45,103 bases of DNA from Frigidibacter sp. SD6-1 (GCF_030143255.1 NZ_JARJNR010000015.1:1-45103), one strand, 5' to 3'. Numbered from the stretch's first letter, positions 1-9,374 are shown. Translations and numbers: made by a program. Notes: generated from the sequence alone by a model not told the origin.

Positions 1-289
1 CGTGCCCGATCGTGCCAACGTTAACGTGCGGTTTGTTCCGTTCAAACTTTGCCTTTGCCATAGCGCGGGAGCCTCATGGGTTATGGGGCCCGAAAGGACC
101 CGATTTCATCTGCGCGCGCTGACTACCCACCGGGGCGCGAAAAATCAAGCGCCAGTTGGGAGGTGGAGGGCGGCGCGGCGGAGTGTGCCCCACATCCTTA
201 ATGATGGAAGGCGCGGGCGAAGCTTCCCATGGAAGAAGGACAGGGGCGCCGACAGATTGTAGGCTGGCTTCAGCAAGAGGGAGGACAAG

Positions 290-977
290 ATGAGTCTCAT
301 GGGAACGCTTGCGAAGGTCGCGATCGCTGTTCTGGTCGTGAAAGGTGTCGGCGGCTCGCTGAAAGGTGGCAATGCTCAAGCCGGTACCGGCGGCGGTTTC
401 GGAACCGACGCCGACGGGCGTTTCGGCGGCCCGGCTTCGCCGGGGCGGCGGGCTGAACGATATTCTGGGCAAGCTTGGCGGCCCCGGCGGCGGCGGCCTT
501 GGCGATCTTCTGGGCGGCATCCTCGGCGGCGCCGCTGCGGGACCGGCGAGCAGGGGATTTGGCGAGACCTTGAACGATGCTTTCCGCAACGGCGGCGAGC
601 CTACCATCCAGCCCTCGCGCAGTCAGGAAGCGGCAGCGGCGCTCATGCTGAAGGCGATGATTCAGGCAGCGAAGGCAGATGGCCGGATCGACGAGGCGGA
701 AAAGAAGCGGCTGATGGACAATCTCGGTGGAGCGACCGCCGAAGAGATGGCCTTCGTCAAACGCGAACTTGCGGCGCCGGTCGATGTCAGGGGCCTTGTG
801 GCGCAAGTGCCAGACGGGCTTCAGGCGCAGGTCTATACGATGTCGCTCATGGCGATCGACCTCGATAGCCGGGCCGAGGGCCGCTATCTGATGGAACTCG
901 CGAATGCGCTCGGCCTGACGCAGCGCGAGGTGACGGCGATCCACAGCCATGTCGGGGCGGCGATCGGCGCGCGCTGA
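290..977 (+). CDS. DUF533 / TerB-like protein, apparent +1 frameshift
   Basis: The start at 290 has a strong ribosome site (gggagga, about 6 bases upstream) and gives an N-terminus MSLMGTLAKVAIAVLVVKG, typical of YebE/DUF533 proteins. This frame runs through a Gly-rich stretch and then loses similarity near 443. The frame one base further on continues with GGGLNDILGKLGG, a Gly-rich linker, and a helical TerB-like domain (from about SQEAAAALMLKAM) up to the stop at 977. Skipping one base in the run ccggggcggcggg (440-452) rejoins the halves into a protein of about 228 residues, the usual family size. I infer either a sequencing or assembly error or a real frameshift mutation. A shorter start at 366 is open but lacks the conserved N-terminus. 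The family has no settled biochemical function; members are small, Gly-rich and probably membrane-associated. Confidence 0.75.
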
Positions 978-1028
978 CGGCTTGCTGCCCGCGATGCCCT
1001 GTATGGCGTCACGGGCAGGACTGTGGCG

Positions 1029-1664
1029 TCAGTTGGCGGGCGCCGGTGCAGGTGCGGGCTTTGCAGGCTTCGCAGGCTGTGCTGGCTGTGCTGGCTGGAC
1101 GGCCGCAAGTGCCGCCCGCGCCGCGACCGCCTCGGGCGTGAACCAGGCGCGGTTCTCGTAGAGCCATTCCTCGATCTTCAGGGCGAGATTGTCGGCCAGC
1201 GTCTGCATCTGCTCCTCGCGCGATTTCGTCAGGCCCGAGCCGATCACCGTGGAGCCCGATAGACCTTCGAACACGGTGAATTCCTTAGGTTCGGCATTGA
1301 TCACCTTTGAAATCGCGTCATCCCAGACATCGACCTTGGCGACGATCACCGATTTCGGGCTGAGGACGAGCGGCACGCCCGGCACGGCCAGCGCATAGGC
1401 GGTGATGCCCGCGCCGATATGGTAAAGCTTCTCGCCCTCGTAGCGGTCGAGGCGCTTGTGCAGCGAGGCTTTCACCACCTCTTCCCACTCATCCGCCGTC
1501 GCCTTGCGCGAGGGGCCGACGGCCTGGGCATTGTCGGCAACCACGATCCCGTAGCCGAGGCGGAAATCGCCAAGCGGTTTCGCAGGTTTCGTCATGTCGG
1601 GGCCGGCGCAGGCGGCGAGCGCCGCGATGGCGGCAAGAAGGAGCGGACGCAGCAAGTTCGACAT
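1029..1664 (-). CDS. putative lipoprotein of unknown function
   Basis: A 211-residue protein starting MSNLLRPLLLAAIAALAAC. The hydrophobic leader ends in a lipobox (LAAC, Cys19), so it should be lipidated and held in the cell envelope. The mature part contains GDFRLGYGIVVAD, a region rich in Val and Ile (SPKSVIVAKVDVWDD) that suggests a beta-rich fold, then a helical stretch. The C-terminus is a low-complexity Pro/Ala/Gln/Lys tail, which may span periplasm or peptidoglycan. The frame stays open far upstream over the P450 gene, but the lipoprotein start is the only one with a signal sequence and is preceded by gggga. It diverges from the P450 gene with 117 bases between. I do not recognise the family. 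Confidence 0.75.
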   Translation of the reverse strand: MSNLLRPLLLAAIAALAACAGPDMTKPAKPLGDFRLGYGIVVADNAQAVGPSRKATADEWEEVVKASLHKRLDRYEGEKLYHIGAGITAYALAVPGVPLVLSPKSVIVAKVDVWDDAISKVINAEPKEFTVFEGLSGSTVIGSGLTKSREEQMQTLADNLALKIEEWLYENRAWFTPEAVAARAALAAVQPAQPAQPAKPAKPAPAPAPAN

Positions 1665-1781
1665 GAAGTCCCCCGGTAACTTTCCCGACGGGCATAGCCG
1701 CTTGGCCGTCGCCGGGCAATGGTGTCGCATTGACCGCGGGCGATTGCCGCCTAAGGTTAGGCGTGAAGGACGAGGTTCGAT

Positions 1782-3158
1782 ATGGCTCGACGGACGGCGG
1801 ACGGCACCTCGCACCTGCCGGTGCAGGTGCCGCTTCACACCCGGCCCAAGGGTGTGTGGGAAAGCTTCACCACCGCGCGCCGCAACGTGCTGGAACTGAT
1901 CCCCGAGATCGCCACCCGCCAGCCGATCGTTTCGGGGCGCACGGTGAAGCGCTGGCATATGGTGATGGACCCGGGCGCCAACCGGCGCATCCTGAAGGAC
2001 CGGCTGGAGATCTATCCGAAATCCGACGTGACCAAGATGATCCTCGGCCCGGCGATCGGCCAAAGCCTTTTCATCGCCGAGGGTGCGCACTGGCTCTGGC
2101 AGCGGCGGGCGGCGGCGCCCGCCTTCTCGCCCCGCCATGTCGAGGCTCTGGCGCCGGTGATGACGGCCGCCGCCGAACGCGCTGCCGAACGGGTCTCGCG
2201 TGTTTCGGGCGGCCCGGCCGATCTGAACGCCGAGATGGTCGCGACCACCTTCGAGGTGATCGCCGATGTCACCTTTTCGGGTGACGATGCCTTCGACCGC
2301 GCCGCCGTCCACCGGGCGATCGACGGCTATATCGCCTCGACCGCGCGGGTGTCTTTCCTTGATATCGTCGGCGCGCCGCCCTGGGTGCCGCGCCCTTCGC
2401 GGCTGTTCAGCGGCGGGGCGATGCGGCAGATGAAGACGATGGCGGACCGGGCGATCGAGCATCGCCGCGGCGCCGGGGCGCGGCCGGTGCCGGACCTTCT
2501 TGACCTTCTCCTGGATGCCGCCGATCCCGAAACCGGGCGCAAGATGACGACCGAGGAGTTGCGCGACAATCTTCTCACCTTCATCGTCGCGGGGCATGAA
2601 ACCACGGCGCTGACGCTTTCCTGGGCCCTCTATCTCTGTGCCTTCGACCCCGCAGTGCAGGACCGCGCCGCTGTCGAGGCGCGTGCAGCGCTTGATCGGC
2701 GGGCGGCGCGTGTGACGGACCTGCCCGCGCTGCCCTATTGCCGCCAGATCATCGACGAGACCCTGAGACTCTATCCGCCCGCGGCCTTCCTGTCGCGGAC
2801 GGCAGTGGCGGCGGACGAGCTTTGTGGTCGCGAGGTGCGACCGGGCGACACGATCATGCTGCCGATCTACGCGCTGCACCGAAATCATCTGCTTTGGCCC
2901 GATCCCCACCGGTTCGCTCCGGGCCGGTTTGCGGACATCAAGGCGGTCGACCGCTTTGCCTATCTGCCCTTTGGCGGCGGGCCGCGCATCTGCATCGGCG
3001 CGTCCTTCGCGCTGCAGGAAGCCGTGATCGTGCTGGCGACGCTGCTTGCCCGCTTCCGCTTCACGCCGGTCGGGGATCGTCGGCCCGAACCCGTCCTTAT
3101 TCTCACGCTTCGGCCGCAGGGCGGTGTCTGGCTTCACGTGGCGGGGCGCGGCCAATAA
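1782..3158 (+). CDS. cytochrome P450
   Basis: A 458-residue soluble P450 haem monooxygenase. The I-helix oxygen-activation motif AGHETT is at about 270-275, the K-helix ExxR motif (ETLR) at 326-329, and the haem-binding loop FGGGPRICIG at 397-406 with Cys404 as the haem thiolate. There is no N-terminal membrane anchor and no fused reductase domain, so separate ferredoxin or flavodoxin partners are needed; none is encoded nearby. The start is preceded by aaggacgagg. The overall pattern resembles bacterial P450s of the fatty-acid hydroxylase-like (CYP102/CYP4) side of the family, but the substrate cannot be read from sequence. It stands alone between a divergent lipoprotein gene and two secreted-protein genes. 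Confidence 0.95.
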   Translation: MARRTADGTSHLPVQVPLHTRPKGVWESFTTARRNVLELIPEIATRQPIVSGRTVKRWHMVMDPGANRRILKDRLEIYPKSDVTKMILGPAIGQSLFIAEGAHWLWQRRAAAPAFSPRHVEALAPVMTAAAERAAERVSRVSGGPADLNAEMVATTFEVIADVTFSGDDAFDRAAVHRAIDGYIASTARVSFLDIVGAPPWVPRPSRLFSGGAMRQMKTMADRAIEHRRGAGARPVPDLLDLLLDAADPETGRKMTTEELRDNLLTFIVAGHETTALTLSWALYLCAFDPAVQDRAAVEARAALDRRAARVTDLPALPYCRQIIDETLRLYPPAAFLSRTAVAADELCGREVRPGDTIMLPIYALHRNHLLWPDPHRFAPGRFADIKAVDRFAYLPFGGGPRICIGASFALQEAVIVLATLLARFRFTPVGDRRPEPVLILTLRPQGGVWLHVAGRGQ

Positions 3159-3397
3159 CGCAGGCAGGTCGGTTTTTCGCGGTCTACCGTCGTTTCAAGA
3201 CCGCTGCCGCAATGCAGCATGAAACTTTTGCCGATATTCGGTGCACGCACCAAATTTTGCACATTTTCCTCGCAATGCAACCATATTTCGGCTGCAGGAG
3301 GCCGCCGCACCACAGAAAGCGGCCCGGTCGCCGCGCCATGTTTTTCCTTGCGTGGCGCCGCCGCGCCGCCCGTACGATACCAAAGGTACAGATAGCC

Positions 3398-4216
3398 ATG
3401 ATCATCACGACTGCCCGTTCGGCCCGCCCGAATTCTCTGACCGTCACCCGGATGCTCGCGTTCGTCGCCAGCACCGCAATACTCGCATCTGCCGCAGAGG
3501 CCGGGACATCGGTGCAGGGCAAGGCACAACCCGACGCACAACTCTGGCTTGCCCAGGCAGTCATCTTTGGCAGCGGCGACGAGGTTGTGGACATGCTCGT
3601 GGGTCTCGCGCATATCGGTGCGCGCCTGGACGTCGGGATGGACCTCTTCAATCAGGGAAATGAAGAAGCGGCGCGCGGTCACTTCCAGGCGGTTGCAGAA
3701 ACGACTTATCCGGAGTTCGCCGCGCAATTTGCCGACCGCCAGATGCCCGCGATGGCAGATGCGCTCGCCGACCTTGCCACTCTTGGCGAACCCGTTGAAA
3801 TGTCTAAGAAATATCTGGAGGTTCGCAAGGCTCTGTCTGACGCTGCCATCGGGTTGGGTGCGACCTCCGATCAGCAGTTCGCCGCTCTCGCGATGGAGGT
3901 GGAGGCCGTGGCCGATGCGCTGGACAAGAGCGTTTCGGGCGGCCGTGTGACCGACCCCGTGGCCTTCCAGGGCGCTTGGGGGCTGCTTCTGGCTGCCTCG
4001 GCCAGCGCCAGCCAACTCGCGAGCGCGAGCGAGCCGTCGCTGAGGAAGTCTGGTACGAAGGCGTCCCTGCTTATCGACGACCTGGTCGTCGCCTTGCCAG
4101 AGGCAAATCCCTCCGCGCCGGTCGAACTCAGCAGCGTCACCGTGCGCGAAGTAGCCATGGAGATCAAACAGATGGCGTCGGCCGTTGCAGGTCAGCAGGG
4201 TGTCGCGACCAACTAA
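3398..4216 (+). CDS. secreted helical protein, tandem paralog 1
   Basis: A 272-residue protein with a long N-region and a hydrophobic segment (about 17-33) ending in AEA, a plausible signal peptidase I site, so probably periplasmic. The mature protein is predicted almost all helical. Shared with the next gene are GDEVVDMLVGL (60-70), a GM.LF helix, FQGAWG (190-195) and LIDDLVVALP (225-234), plus a C-terminal helix ending in IKQMA. The frame extends upstream over the P450 gene, but the signal peptide supports the start at 3398; the ribosome site (aaaggt) is weak. The 239 bases upstream are AT-richer than the surroundings and could hold a promoter (TTGCAC near 3256). No catalytic or metal-binding motif is evident. 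It loosely recalls helical periplasmic domains in uncharacterised alphaproteobacterial proteins; function unknown. Confidence 0.8.
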   Translation: MIITTARSARPNSLTVTRMLAFVASTAILASAAEAGTSVQGKAQPDAQLWLAQAVIFGSGDEVVDMLVGLAHIGARLDVGMDLFNQGNEEAARGHFQAVAETTYPEFAAQFADRQMPAMADALADLATLGEPVEMSKKYLEVRKALSDAAIGLGATSDQQFAALAMEVEAVADALDKSVSGGRVTDPVAFQGAWGLLLAASASASQLASASEPSLRKSGTKASLLIDDLVVALPEANPSAPVELSSVTVREVAMEIKQMASAVAGQQGVATN

Positions 4217-4234
4217 GGCGTGTGAGACCCCACA

Positions 4235-4262
4235 GAACGCCGCCTGAAACGGGGCGGCGTTC
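4235..4262 (+). terminator. perfect 10-bp stem hairpin after paralog 1
   Basis: gaacgccgcc (4235-4244), an 8-base loop and ggcggcgttc (4253-4262) form a perfect stem 19 bases after the stop at 4216. No clear T-run follows, so it may be a weak terminator or an mRNA-stabilising hairpin rather than a full intrinsic terminator. Its core is shared with the hairpin after paralog 2. Confidence 0.5.
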
Positions 4263-4447
4263 CGACGTCTGACGAGCTGGGCTGTTGGCGTTGGAAGGCC
4301 AAACGCAGACCCCAAAGAAAACACATTTTCCAGTGAAGAGAGGCAATCCGTCGATTCGACCCTGATTGATCCGTGTTGGTGGATCGGGGCGTTGAGGCGG
4401 CAAGGCGTGTCACACGCTGCTACCCGAAACACTGGAGCAAAACGCAG

Positions 4448-5245
4448 ATGAAACAGGACGAACAGATCCGGTCCACCCGGCCGGCTGTATGGATCGCCTT
4501 CGCGCTCGCAGGTGCGGTGTCTGGACTGGGGACGACATCGGCCATCGCGGGCTCGGCCAAGGGTCTGCCGCCGCAGGGGTCCGACGAGCTGGTGCTTGCG
4601 GCCGCGACGGCAACCCAGGCGACCACCGGCGACGAGATCGTCGACCTCCTGATCGCGCTCGGTTCGATTGATGCCCGCCTGCAGGCCGGCATGACGCTTT
4701 ATCAGTACAAGGATCGCAAGGGCGCGATCGAACATTTCCGCATCGCGCGGAAGGATGTCTACTCGCCGATGGCCCCGCAACTGCAGGCCAAGAACCTGCC
4801 CGCCTTCGACGAGGGCATCCGTGCGCTGGAGATGGCCAGCTCGCCCGGTCAGGTGGCAGGTGCCTATCTGAACGTGGTGCGCGGCCTGGCCATGGCTCGC
4901 AACGGCCTGGCGCCCTCGCCAAAGCAGGTCATGTCGGCGGTCGAGATGCAGACCTCGCTTGCCGCGCAGTCGCTGGGCAAGGGCCTGAAGGAAGGCCAGG
5001 TCAAGAACATGGTCCATTACCAGAACGCCTGGGGCCAGATCCTGTCCGCGCGTGCGGTCATCAGCACGCTGGAAACCTCCAGCGATCCGGCGGTGAAACC
5101 GGCCGTGACGGCGGCGGCCTCGGCACTTGACGATCTGATCATCGCCATGCCCGATCCGGTGCCGGAAGGCCCGATCGATGCGACCGAAGAGATGGCGGTC
5201 GCCGCGGTGGAGCAGATCAAGACCGCCGCCGCCGCGCTGCAGTAA
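4448..5245 (+). CDS. secreted helical protein, tandem paralog 2
   Basis: A 265-residue paralog of the preceding gene. A hydrophobic segment (about 13-34) ends in AIA followed by Gly, consistent with signal peptidase I cleavage and export. Conserved with paralog 1 are GDEIVDLLIAL (61-71), GMTLYQ, YQNAWGQIL (191-199), LDDLIIAMP (228-236) and a C-terminal helix with IKTA. The mature part is helical with no cysteines and no visible cofactor motif. A ggag sits about 12 bases before the ATG, a long spacing. The two genes are separated by 231 bases including a hairpin, so they may be transcribed separately. The duplication looks old: identity is concentrated in a few blocks. Function unknown; a structural or binding role in the periplasm is only a guess. 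Confidence 0.85.
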   Translation: MKQDEQIRSTRPAVWIAFALAGAVSGLGTTSAIAGSAKGLPPQGSDELVLAAATATQATTGDEIVDLLIALGSIDARLQAGMTLYQYKDRKGAIEHFRIARKDVYSPMAPQLQAKNLPAFDEGIRALEMASSPGQVAGAYLNVVRGLAMARNGLAPSPKQVMSAVEMQTSLAAQSLGKGLKEGQVKNMVHYQNAWGQILSARAVISTLETSSDPAVKPAVTAAASALDDLIIAMPDPVPEGPIDATEEMAVAAVEQIKTAAAALQ

Positions 5246-5270
5246 GCACGGACGATCGACAAAATGTTTG

Positions 5271-5299
5271 ACGCCGCCTGTTCGCACAGGCGGCGTTTT
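5271..5299 (+). terminator. intrinsic terminator after paralog 2
   Basis: acgccgcctg (5271-5280), loop ttcgca, and caggcggcgt (5287-5296) form a perfect 10-bp GC-rich stem followed by tttt. It lies 25 bases after the stop at 5245 and before the end of the convergent parC gene. Confidence 0.8.
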
Positions 5300-5323
5300 C
5301 CGTTCCGGCCAGGAAAAGCTGCC

Positions 5324-7657
5324 TCAGCCGAACCTGTTGTCGCGCGGGAAGCCGTGAGGGGGCGTCTTGCCGACGCCTGCGCGCTTGGCCAGCCAGTCGC
5401 GCATGTCCTCGGTCCGGGTATTGCCGTTCGACATCGGCCAGGACAGACCCTTGGCCAGATCGAAGGTCGTCACGTCCGACAGCCCACCGTCGAGCTCCAG
5501 CACGCCCTGACGACCGCGCGCCATATTGTACTTCTGCAGGCGGACGCCCTTGCCACGGCCCATTTCCGGAAGTTCTGAAATCGGGAAAACCAGAAGCTTG
5601 CGGTTCTTCGAGACGATCGCCACGTGATCGCCCGCGACGGGCTTGACTGCCGCCATGACCGCGCCGTCGGAAAGGTTCATCACCTGCTTGCCCGCGCGGG
5701 TCTGGGCGATCACTTCGTCCATCGCTACGACGAACCCGTCGCCCGCGTCCGAGGCGACGATCAGCTTCTCGCCCGGCCGGTAGACCAGAAGATCGACGAT
5801 CTCGGCATCGTTCGGCAGATCGACCATCAGGCGGACCGGTTCCCCCATGCCGCGCGCGCCGGGCAGGTTCGCGCCCAGTAGCGTGAAGAACCGCCCGTTC
5901 GCCGCCGCAAGAAGGATGCGGTCGGTGGTCTCGGCATGAAAGAAGAACCGCCCCTCGTCGCCGTCCTTGAACTTCACCTCGGTGCCGGGCGGCTGGTGAC
6001 CCTTCATCGCGCGGATCCAGCCCATCTTCGAACAGATGACGGTGATCGGCTCGCGCTCGATCATCGCCTCGATCGGCACTTCCTCGACTTCGGCGGCATC
6101 GGCGAAGGTGGTGCGGCGCGCGCCGAAGGGGCGGTCCTTGCCGAAGGTCTTCTGCACCTCGGCCAGTTCCTGGCCGATCTTCTTCCACTGACGGGCCTCG
6201 GAGGCGAGCATATCCTCCAGATCGGCGCGTTCCTTCAAAAGCGCGTCATATTCGCGGCGAAGCTCCATCTCCTCAAGCTTGCGCAACGACCGCAGGCGCA
6301 TGTTGAGGATCGCCTCGGCCTGAACCTCGGTCAGCTCGCCGTCGCCGTCGACAGGCGAGACATAATCCTTCTCGGACGTGGCGCGCACATGCGTCTTGCC
6401 CCAGTCCTCGGCCATCAGCGCGCGCTTGGGGTCGGCGTCATAGCGGATGATGTCGATCACCCGGTCGAGGTTCAGGAAGGCGATGATGAAGCCTTCCAGC
6501 ACCTCAAGCCGCGCGTCGATCTTCGCCATCCGGTGCTGCGCGCGGCGCTGTAGAACGTCGCGCCGATGGTCGAGGAAGGCACGCAGTACTTCCTTCAGCG
6601 AACAGACCTTGGGCGTCTTGCCGTCGATCAGCACGTTCATGTTGAGCGAGAAGCGCACTTCCAGTTCCGAATTGCGGAACAGCATGCCCATCAGCATCTC
6701 GGGATCGACATTCTTCGATTTCGGCTCCAGGACGATACGTACATCGTCGGCGCTCTCATCCCGCACGTCGGCCAGCGCCGGAACCTTCTTCAGCTGGATC
6801 ACTTCGGCAAGCCGTTCGATCAGCTTCGATTTCTGCACCTGATAGGGGATCTCGGTGACAACGATCTGCCATGTACCGCGCCCCTGATCCTCGACCGACC
6901 AGCGGGCGCGGAGGCGGAAGGCGCCACGGCCGGTACGGTAGGCGTCGAGGATATTCTCGCGCGGTTCGACGATGACGCCGCCCGTCGGGAAATCGGGGCC
7001 GGGGATCAGGGCCACCAGCGCCTCGTCAGTGACCTGCCGGTCGCGGATCATCAGCTGGCAGGCGTCTATCAGCTCATGCAGGTTATGCGGCGGAATGTTG
7101 GTGGCCATGCCGACCGCGATTCCGCTCGCGCCGTTGGCCAGCAGGTTCGGGAAGGCGGCGGGCAGGACGACCGGCTCTTCCAGCGTGCCGTCGTAGTTCG
7201 GGCGGAAATCGACGGCATTCTCTGCGAGCCCCTCCATCAGGGCCTCTGACGCCGCCGTCAGCCGCGCCTCGGTGTAGCGCGAGGCGGCCGGGTTGTCGCC
7301 GTCGATATTGCCGAAGTTGCCCTGCCCGTCGACCAGCGGATAGCGCATGACGAAAGGCTGGGCGAGGCGGGCCATCGCGTCATAGATCGCCGCATCGCCA
7401 TGGGGGTGATAGTTGCCCATCACATCGCCCGAAATCTTCGCCGATTTCCGGAACCCTCCGGTCGGCGACAGTTTCAGCTCGCGCATCGCATACAGGATGC
7501 GGCGGTGGACGGGCTTCAGACCGTCGCGCGCGTCCGGCAGCGCCCGGTGCATGATGGTCGAGAGGGCATAGGTCAGATAACGCTCGCCGATCGCCCGGCT
7601 CAGCGGTTCGGAGGTGGTCGCGGAAAGCGGGATATCGTCGTCGCCGGGTTCGCTCAT
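5324..7657 (-). CDS. parC: DNA topoisomerase IV subunit A
   Basis: A 777-residue type IIA topoisomerase subunit which, with ParE, decatenates daughter chromosomes. The N-terminal winged-helix region contains [13 protein letters not shown] (about 41-53), the HPHGD motif (84-88) and the catalytic Tyr128 in [10 protein letters not shown], which forms the link to DNA. The C-terminal part has degenerate beta-pinwheel blades without a GyrA-box, which separates it from GyrA. I chose [12 protein letters not shown] at 7657 as start because the 27 residues upstream are Arg/Pro-rich and lack family character. At the quinolone-determining region, the position of E. coli Ser80 is Ala89 and that of Glu84 is Asp93. 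parE is not in the window. Confidence 0.95.
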   Translation of the reverse strand: MSEPGDDDIPLSATTSEPLSRAIGERYLTYALSTIMHRALPDARDGLKPVHRRILYAMRELKLSPTGGFRKSAKISGDVMGNYHPHGDAAIYDAMARLAQPFVMRYPLVDGQGNFGNIDGDNPAASRYTEARLTAASEALMEGLAENAVDFRPNYDGTLEEPVVLPAAFPNLLANGASGIAVGMATNIPPHNLHELIDACQLMIRDRQVTDEALVALIPGPDFPTGGVIVEPRENILDAYRTGRGAFRLRARWSVEDQGRGTWQIVVTEIPYQVQKSKLIERLAEVIQLKKVPALADVRDESADDVRIVLEPKSKNVDPEMLMGMLFRNSELEVRFSLNMNVLIDGKTPKVCSLKEVLRAFLDHRRDVLQRRAQHRMAKIDARLEVLEGFIIAFLNLDRVIDIIRYDADPKRALMAEDWGKTHVRATSEKDYVSPVDGDGELTEVQAEAILNMRLRSLRKLEEMELRREYDALLKERADLEDMLASEARQWKKIGQELAEVQKTFGKDRPFGARRTTFADAAEVEEVPIEAMIEREPITVICSKMGWIRAMKGHQPPGTEVKFKDGDEGRFFFHAETTDRILLAAANGRFFTLLGANLPGARGMGEPVRLMVDLPNDAEIVDLLVYRPGEKLIVASDAGDGFVVAMDEVIAQTRAGKQVMNLSDGAVMAAVKPVAGDHVAIVSKNRKLLVFPISELPEMGRGKGVRLQKYNMARGRQGVLELDGGLSDVTTFDLAKGLSWPMSNGNTRTEDMRDWLAKRAGVGKTPPHGFPRDNRFG

Positions 7658-7906
7658 GCCCCCCGTGTAATTCGCGCGAGCGGGGCGGTCCAGCGGGTTT
7701 TCGTGGCTCGACCGCCGCCGCCCCGGCGGTTTTCGCATCGACAGCGAGGATGTTCATGCACAGTCACGCGCGGGATGCATGAATGTGCCCGATCCTCAGC
7801 GCTGCGGCGCCCCGGAGCCATGGCACATGCGCATTTTCCTTGCCTGCCTTGCCGGATCGGTGGTTGGCTACGCGCCGGGAAAGCTGTTGGTTGCGTCGGT
7901 GGTGAT

Positions 7907-8471
7907 ATGGTCCGGTCAGGGCTGTACTGGGTTTGGTGTGCCTGTCTTGTGCTTTTTCTCGTTCCGGTCCTCATGGAGGTCGGCCCCGAACGGGCGCGTG
8001 ACCCGCTGCCGCCGGCTGATCCCTTTCGCATGGCAATGGTCGCGGGGCCGCCGGACGACCGTCAGGTCGGCGGCGATCTTTGGCTGCGCACGCTGCCCGA
8101 ACCGGCCGACACCCGTCTTCATGCAGAGCCGATCATGCCGCCCGCCCGCCCGGTCGAGCGCGCCGACCGGCGCGCGCTGTCGATGGCGGCGGGTTTCGGG
8201 TCGATGGGGCTTGGCATGTTTGGCGGTGGCATCAAGCTCTCGGGCGTCTTTGCGGCGCGGCGCGCGCATGGTGGTCGAGGCGCCGCGCGCCAGCCTTCGG
8301 TCTGGCCCCTCGACCGTCGCGCCCGAACTGGCGGTGCTGAGCTACGGGTCCGAGGTTGCCGTGGTCACCCGTGCGGGTGAAGGCTGGCTGAAGGTGCGCT
8401 GTCCCGAGACTGGCGCCGAGGGCTATGTGGCCGAAGTCTTTCTGGGCGATGCCATCGGCAGCGGCGGCTGA
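7907..8471 (+). CDS. SH3-domain membrane-anchored protein, apparent +1 frameshift
   Basis: The frame from ATG 7907 encodes a hydrophobic N-terminus (about residues 5-24, probable membrane anchor), a Pro-rich middle and a Gly-rich segment (GFGSMGLGMFGGGIKLSGVF), then loses sense near 8264. The frame one base later encodes a bacterial SH3 (SH3b) domain: RASLRSGPS, LAVLSYGSEVAVV, EGWLKVRC and EGYVAEVFL, with a stop at 8469-8471. Skipping one base in the gc-repeat at 8252-8267 gives one protein of about 187 residues, with anchor and periplasmic SH3b domain as in known envelope proteins. I infer one gene broken by a one-base insertion in this sequence. The ribosome site is weak (ggtggtg). Bacterial SH3 domains often bind peptidoglycan or peptide ligands. 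Confidence 0.65.
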
Positions 8472-8531
8472 CGGCGGGTTGCCTTGGCCCGCGATTGCCC
8501 CTAGCGAGGGGCAGGCGCGCGCGAGGCAGAC

Positions 8532-9368
8532 ATGACGACCATCAGATCCATTCTCATCACCGGCTGCTCCTCGGGCATCGGCCACGACGCGGCCCACGGG
8601 CTGAAGCGCGCGGGATGGCGCGTTTTCGCCACCTGCCGGAAGGAGGAGGATTGCGAGCGGCTTCGCGCCGAAGGGCTGGAAAGCTTCCGGCTCGATTACA
8701 CCGACGAGGTCTCCATCGATGCGGCTCTCGAGGAGGTGCTGGCGCGCACCGGCGGCACGCTGGGCGCGGTCTTCAACAACGGCGCGTTCGCCTGCCCGGG
8801 CGCGGTGGAGGATCTACCGACCGGCGCGCTTCGCGAAATCTTCGAGACGAACCTCTTCGGCTATCACGAGCTGACCCGCCGGGTGATCCCGGTGATGCGG
8901 CGGCAGGCCTATGGGCGGATCGTCAATTGTTCCTCCGTCCTCGGCCTCGTCGGCATCCGCTGGCGCGGCGCCTATGTCGCCACCAAATTCGCGATGGAGG
9001 GTCTGACGGACGTGCTGCGGCTCGAGATGTCCGACACGCCGATCCGCGCGGTGCTGATCGAGCCGGGGCCAGTGACGTCGAGGATCAGGGTGAACGCGAT
9101 CCCGCATTTCGAACGCTGGATCGACTGGCGGGCAAGTCCGCGCCGCGCCCAGTACGAGGCGGGGCTGCTGAAACGCCTCTATGAACATTCCGGCCAGCCC
9201 GACCGGTTCGAACTGCCGGCCGGGGCGGTGACGGCGAAGCTTCTGAAGGCGCTCGAGGCGCGCAATCCCAGGCCGCGCTATTATGTCACGACACCGACCT
9301 ACCTGATGGGCGCGGCGCGGCGCATCCTGCCGGGCCGGGCGCTCGACTGGGTGCTCGGCAAGTCGTGA
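8532..9368 (+). CDS. short-chain dehydrogenase/reductase (SDR)
   Basis: A 278-residue classical SDR oxidoreductase. The cofactor-binding motif TGCSSGIG is at 10-17, and FNNGAF (81-86) stands in the place of NNAG. The catalytic set is Ser134/135 in VNCSS, Tyr148 and Lys152 in YVATK, and EPGPV follows the active site. ATCRKEED after the second strand has an Arg where NADP(H)-binding enzymes have a basic residue, which hints at NADP(H). The substrate is unknown. It is the only gene on this strand before the AT-rich hairpins at 9375-9422, and it converges with the FAD oxidoreductase gene. Confidence 0.92.
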   Translation: MTTIRSILITGCSSGIGHDAAHGLKRAGWRVFATCRKEEDCERLRAEGLESFRLDYTDEVSIDAALEEVLARTGGTLGAVFNNGAFACPGAVEDLPTGALREIFETNLFGYHELTRRVIPVMRRQAYGRIVNCSSVLGLVGIRWRGAYVATKFAMEGLTDVLRLEMSDTPIRAVLIEPGPVTSRIRVNAIPHFERWIDWRASPRRAQYEAGLLKRLYEHSGQPDRFELPAGAVTAKLLKALEARNPRPRYYVTTPTYLMGAARRILPGRALDWVLGKS

Positions 9369-9374
9369 GGGGCG

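Noticed and set aside
2-262. Possible coding frame at the left edge of the window
   Set aside because: Basic low-complexity translation, no ribosome site and no similarity I recognise; 1-289 is probably noncoding or regulatory, and I see no defined motif in it.
3134-5287. A 717-residue open frame antisense to the two secreted paralogs
   Set aside because: Rich in Arg, His and Gly with no domain; signal peptides and conserved blocks lie on the plus strand.
7779-7906. Longer start for the SH3-domain protein at 7779
   Set aside because: That frame reads a Cys/Arg/Trp-rich translation unlike a real N-terminus and only becomes sensible after 8264; the anchor is in the other frame from 7907.
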